This document shows, one piece after another, positions 12,702-14,946 of a stretch of 14,946 nt of DNA (its first letter is position 1; every line of letters begins with the position of its first letter). A program made the position numbers and the translations under genes. The stretch is from CALAED01 sp937891035 (GTDB lineage Bacteria > Actinomycetota > Actinomycetes > Streptosporangiales > Streptosporangiaceae): contig DASQSZ010000129.1 of the NCBI GenBank assembly GCA_035642125.1, forward strand, positions 1 to 14,946. The letters run 5' to 3'. A model generated the notes under the pieces. The model was not told the origin of the DNA and made no database searches. It was given only the letters and a program-made list of their open reading frames with translations.

Positions 12702-12760
12702 GCGACCGCGCCCGGCACGAAGCCGGCCGCGACCGCGCCGACACGAAGCCGACCGCGACC
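12702..12760. repeat. 26/27-bp imperfect tandem repeat between mrp and the phosphodiesterase gene
   Basis: Two units, 12702-12728 and 12729-12754, share GCGACCGCGCC and CACGAAGCCG blocks with a few differences, followed by a third partial GCGACC (12755-12760). The repeat fills the whole 65-bp gap between the two convergent stop codons. No T-run or convincing terminator hairpin is visible. Confidence 0.75.
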
Positions 12761-12764
12761 TCGG

Positions 12765-13484
12765 CTATGACGAGAGCGCTTGGCGGAGTTGGGCGGCGCG
12801 GTCGGGCCGGTCGGTGATCAGCACGGCCACCCTCGGGTCGGCGAGGAACCGGCGCATCAGCGGGTCGGTGTTGACCGTCCAGACCATCACGCCGCACCCA
12901 TGCGCCGCGCAGCGCTCCAGCACGCCGAGCCGGGCCAGCCGATGGTTGATCGCGACCCAGTCGGCTCCGCAGGCCCGCAGCCGCCGCAACGGGAACACAT
13001 CACGCGCACCGGCGGGCTCGTACCACCCGCGGCCGAGCGACAAAGCCGCGCGCACGCCGGGGAACTCCCTTTTCACGATGGCGATCGACGCGGGCAGGCG
13101 GGTCGTCACGACGACCTCGGACGGGCCGAGGACGTCGGCGGCCATCGCCACCGCGGCGCGCTCGCAGCCGGCCTCCTTGAGGTCGAGCTGGGCCGCGGCC
13201 CGACCGGCGATCACCTTGAGCACGTCGGGCAGCCGCGGCACCGCCCGCCCCGCGGCCGCGCACAGGTCGCGGTAGGAGGCCTCGGCGAGCCGAAGGCCGC
13301 GGACGCGGTCATCGTGATGCGCCACCAGTTCTCCGTCGCCGGTGCGGCGGACGTCGATCTCAACGTAGTCGGTGCCGGCCGCGGCCGCCGCCGCGTACGC
13401 CTCCGGCGTCTCTCCGGCGCGGTGCGCGGAGATCGCGGCCACCACGGCGCGTCCCGCCCCGCGCCCAGCGGGCCGTACCTTCAT
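12765..13484 (-). CDS. glycerophosphodiester phosphodiesterase family protein
   Basis: A 239-residue TIM-barrel GDPD enzyme; the family hydrolyses glycerophosphodiesters to glycerol-3-phosphate and an alcohol. Family residues are visible: AHR (20-22), PE (27-28), the metal-binding ExD in YVEIDVRRTGDGELVAHHD (Glu42, Asp44, His57), Lys103 in LDLKEAG and the late MVWTVN (200-205). The first loop is shorter than in most members (AHRAGETPEAY in place of AHRG...PENT). There is no signal peptide, so it is likely cytoplasmic. Start ATG 13484 has no Shine-Dalgarno, but TAACGT ends 6 nt before it, consistent with a leaderless mRNA. It is divergent from the second alpha/beta hydrolase (39 bp between start codons) and convergent with mrp. 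Substrate is not identifiable. Confidence 0.9.
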   Translation of the reverse strand: MKVRPAGRGAGRAVVAAISAHRAGETPEAYAAAAAAGTDYVEIDVRRTGDGELVAHHDDRVRGLRLAEASYRDLCAAAGRAVPRLPDVLKVIAGRAAAQLDLKEAGCERAAVAMAADVLGPSEVVVTTRLPASIAIVKREFPGVRAALSLGRGWYEPAGARDVFPLRRLRACGADWVAINHRLARLGVLERCAAHGCGVMVWTVNTDPLMRRFLADPRVAVLITDRPDRAAQLRQALSS

Positions 13485-13490
13485 GGGGCG

Positions 13491-13516
13491 ACGTTATCAA
13501 CGCCCTTTGTTATGGT
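13491..13516. promoter_or_regulatory. compact divergent promoter pair with extended -10 elements
   Basis: Minus strand: TGATAACGT, an extended -10 (TGN-TAACGT, hexamer 13496-13491), ends 6 nt before the phosphodiesterase ATG. Plus strand: TGTTATGGT, also an extended -10 (hexamer 13511-13516), ends 7 nt before the hydrolase GTG. Both would start transcription at the start codon. The two hexamers are only 14 bp apart, so polymerases could not easily occupy both sites together. Confidence 0.55.
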
Positions 13517-13523
13517 GCGGGCC

Positions 13524-14402
13524 GTGAGCGCTCCCCCGTTCTTGACTCCGCCCCCCGGCGTGCGCCGACTCGAGCTCGAAACCGCACGCGGCACGTTCGC
13601 CGTGCTGGAGGCCCTGCCCGGGTCACGCCCGCCAGAACGCCACCCGGCGCTGCTCGTGCCCGGTTTCACCGGCAGCAAGGAAGACTTCATCGCGGTGTTG
13701 TTGGCGCTGACCAAAGACGGCCGCCGGGTGATCTCCTTCGACCAGCGCGGGCAGTACGAGACGCCGGGGTCCGCCGACCCGGCCGACTACACCTGCGCGG
13801 CGCTGGCCACGGACGTCGGCGCGCTGCTCGATGAGCTGGGGGCAGCCCGCGCGCACCTGGTCGGACACTCGTTCGGCGGCCTCGTCGCCCGCGAGTTCGC
13901 CATCGCCGAGCCGTCCCGGCTGGCATCGGTCACAATCATGAGCTCGGGGCCGGCGGCGATCAGCGGGGCGCCGGCCGAGCGGGTCCGAGCGCTGCGGGAC
14001 GCGCTGACCCACCTGGAGCTCGGCCACATCTGGGATAACTATCTCGAGCCCGAGGCGGTGGCTGACGGCCGCCCCGCGGAGCTCATCTCCTTTTTGCGCA
14101 AGCGGATGATCAGCAACTCGCCGATCGGGATGACCGGCATGATCGATGGGCTGATCTCGGCGCCCGACCGCGTTGACGCGCTCGCCAAGGTGCTCGCGGA
14201 GACCGGGCTGCCCGCGCTCGTGCTCTTCGGTGCGGACGACGACGTCTGGAAGCCGGCGGTCCAGGCCGCGATGGCCGACCGGCTGGCCGCCCGCAAGGTG
14301 GTGCTTCCCGGCGCGGCGCACTCCCCGGCCGTCGAGGCGCCGGATGCGACGGCACGCATCCTCGCCGACTTTTGGATCGAGGTGGAGCGCGGCTCTTCGT
14401 GA
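13524..14402 (+). CDS. alpha/beta-fold hydrolase, function unassigned
   Basis: A 292-residue hydrolase. Oxyanion loop PGFTGS (46-51), a strand ending FDQRGQYET (72-80), nucleophile elbow GHSFGG with Ser116, acidic candidates in FGADDDVW (Asp238/Asp239) and catalytic His266 in GAAHSPAVEAP. A helical cap lies at about residues 143-215. No signal peptide is visible, so it is probably cytoplasmic, and the substrate is unknown. Start choice: GTG 13524 lies 7 nt after a good extended -10; an in-frame ATG at 13512 lies inside that hexamer and would add only four residues. It is divergent from the phosphodiesterase gene and ends 13 bp before the convergent nuclease gene. It is not closely similar to the hydrolase at the left end. 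Confidence 0.9.
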   Translation: MSAPPFLTPPPGVRRLELETARGTFAVLEALPGSRPPERHPALLVPGFTGSKEDFIAVLLALTKDGRRVISFDQRGQYETPGSADPADYTCAALATDVGALLDELGAARAHLVGHSFGGLVAREFAIAEPSRLASVTIMSSGPAAISGAPAERVRALRDALTHLELGHIWDNYLEPEAVADGRPAELISFLRKRMISNSPIGMTGMIDGLISAPDRVDALAKVLAETGLPALVLFGADDDVWKPAVQAAMADRLAARKVVLPGAAHSPAVEAPDATARILADFWIEVERGSS

Positions 14403-14415
14403 TCAGGTGACGCGC

Positions 14416-14946
14416 TCACTCGGGGGGCGGCGGCACGGCCAGGCCCGACCACGAGGTCTTGCGCGGCGCGGCCCGCAGGCCCTCCGGGCAGTGCCGTACG
14501 AAGTCGCACCAGGAGCACTGGCCGCCCGGCCGGGGCGGGAAGCGCTCGTCGACGCGGTCGCCGTCCAGGCCGGCGCGAAACGCCTCGTCGGCCTCGGCGC
14601 ACTCCTTCGCGATGGCTTCGGCGCGCGTCAGGTGCCGGCGCAGCGATTCGTCCGTGTGGTCCCAGGTCACGACCGTGCCGGTGGGCAGGTGATGCAGCTC
14701 CACCCGGTGGCAGGGCCGCCGCAGCACGCGGGCGGCGGCCACGGCGTATAGCGCCAGAGCCAGCGACCCGCGCGCGTCGGCCGCGGTGAGCAGGTGCCGG
14801 CCGGTCTTGTAGTCGACCACCACCACGTCGGCGCCGCGCACGTCGAGCCGGTCGACGCGGCCGGAGACCGCGATGACGTCCGTCCGGGTGGCCACGGTCC
14901 TTTCCACGCCGATCGGCTCGTCGGCGGGATCCAGGCCGGCGACGTA
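14416..14946 (-). CDS. RecB-family (PD-(D/E)XK, Cas4-like) exonuclease, C-terminal part
   Basis: The last 176 residues of a protein whose start lies beyond the right edge; the frame is open to the window end. Visible nuclease core: VSGRVDRLDVRGADVVVVDYKTGR, with the motif Asp (RVDR) and the D-Y-K of the catalytic D-x-K pair, followed by a helix with an expected QLYAL-like role (LALALYAVAA). Near the C-terminus CSWCDFVRHC gives three cysteines spaced as in the 4Fe-4S site of Cas4/AddB-type nucleases; the fourth should be N-terminal, outside the window. A role in DNA end processing is expected for the fold. Proteins of this type in actinomycetes are usually about 270-300 residues, so 100 or so are missing. 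It is convergent with the hydrolase gene. No Cas genes or CRISPR repeats are nearby, so I do not call it Cas4. Confidence 0.9.
   Translation of the reverse strand, partial: YVAGLDPADEPIGVERTVATRTDVIAVSGRVDRLDVRGADVVVVDYKTGRHLLTAADARGSLALALYAVAAARVLRRPCHRVELHHLPTGTVVTWDHTDESLRRHLTRAEAIAKECAEADEAFRAGLDGDRVDERFPPRPGGQCSWCDFVRHCPEGLRAAPRKTSWSGLAVPPPPE

Noticed and set aside
12780..13523. Long open frame antisense to the phosphodiesterase gene and in frame with the second hydrolase, suggesting a 540-residue fusion
   Set aside because: The upstream part is the shadow of the phosphodiesterase gene; hydrolase homology begins only near 13524, where a promoter is also seen.
14416..14946. Cas4 of a CRISPR-Cas system
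   Set aside because: Fold and cysteine spacing are Cas4-like, but no other cas gene or repeat array is present and RecB-family proteins of this type are common in actinomycetes outside CRISPR loci.

Overview
The window is high-GC chromosomal DNA from a filamentous-type actinomycete. G and C dominate third codon positions, GTG starts are frequent, several promoters look leaderless, and the gene families are typical actinobacterial ones. Streptosporangiales or a related order fits best, but that is an impression from protein style and no rRNA is present to confirm it. I see no phage, transposon, CRISPR array, tRNA or rRNA. Most genes belong to conserved housekeeping or stress families.

Left block (about 50-4560), DNA double-strand-break repair. 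An alpha/beta hydrolase and Ku lie on the minus strand. Diverging from ku are two separate genes for the ligase and polymerase modules of LigD, overlapping by ATGA. No LigD phosphoesterase module is present. The ku/ligD divergent spacer carries an almost perfect actinobacterial LexA (SOS) box. A small, very acidic protein with a duplicated E-x-D-A-x-E-Q motif follows the repair genes.

Middle block (4561-9009). A TetR-family regulator, a DUF3107 protein and an RhlE-type DEAD-box RNA helicase occur in the same order as the Mycobacterium tuberculosis Rv3208/Rv3208A/Rv3211 region (from memory). The roughly 500-bp gap before the helicase is rich in hairpins and operator-like repeats. Convergent to the helicase is an ECF41/SigJ-type sigma factor with a SnoaL-like C-terminal domain. 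Directly upstream of it is a textbook ECF41 target promoter, TGTCACA-N16-CGTC, which predicts autoregulation. Three hairpins separate the convergent helicase and sigma genes.

Right block (9150-14946). A soluble PRC-barrel/MgtE-N/CBS protein overlaps a DUF1003 membrane protein by ATGA. Then come a MarR regulator divergent from Mrp (Fe-S carrier ATPase), a glycerophosphodiester phosphodiesterase divergent from a second alpha/beta hydrolase, and the C-terminal part of a RecB/Cas4-like Fe-S nuclease that runs off the right end. The MgtE-like/DUF1003/Mrp grouping parallels M. tuberculosis Rv1232c/Rv1231c/Rv1229c. Five genes here have a TANNNT hexamer 6-8 nt before the start codon, as expected for leaderless or nearly leaderless mRNAs.

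I did not find an obviously new multi-gene system. The strongest leads are regulatory: the LexA box at the NHEJ locus, the ECF41 self-promoter, the structured region before the helicase, and the clustered leaderless promoters. The duplicated-motif acidic microprotein beside the NHEJ genes is the best protein lead.
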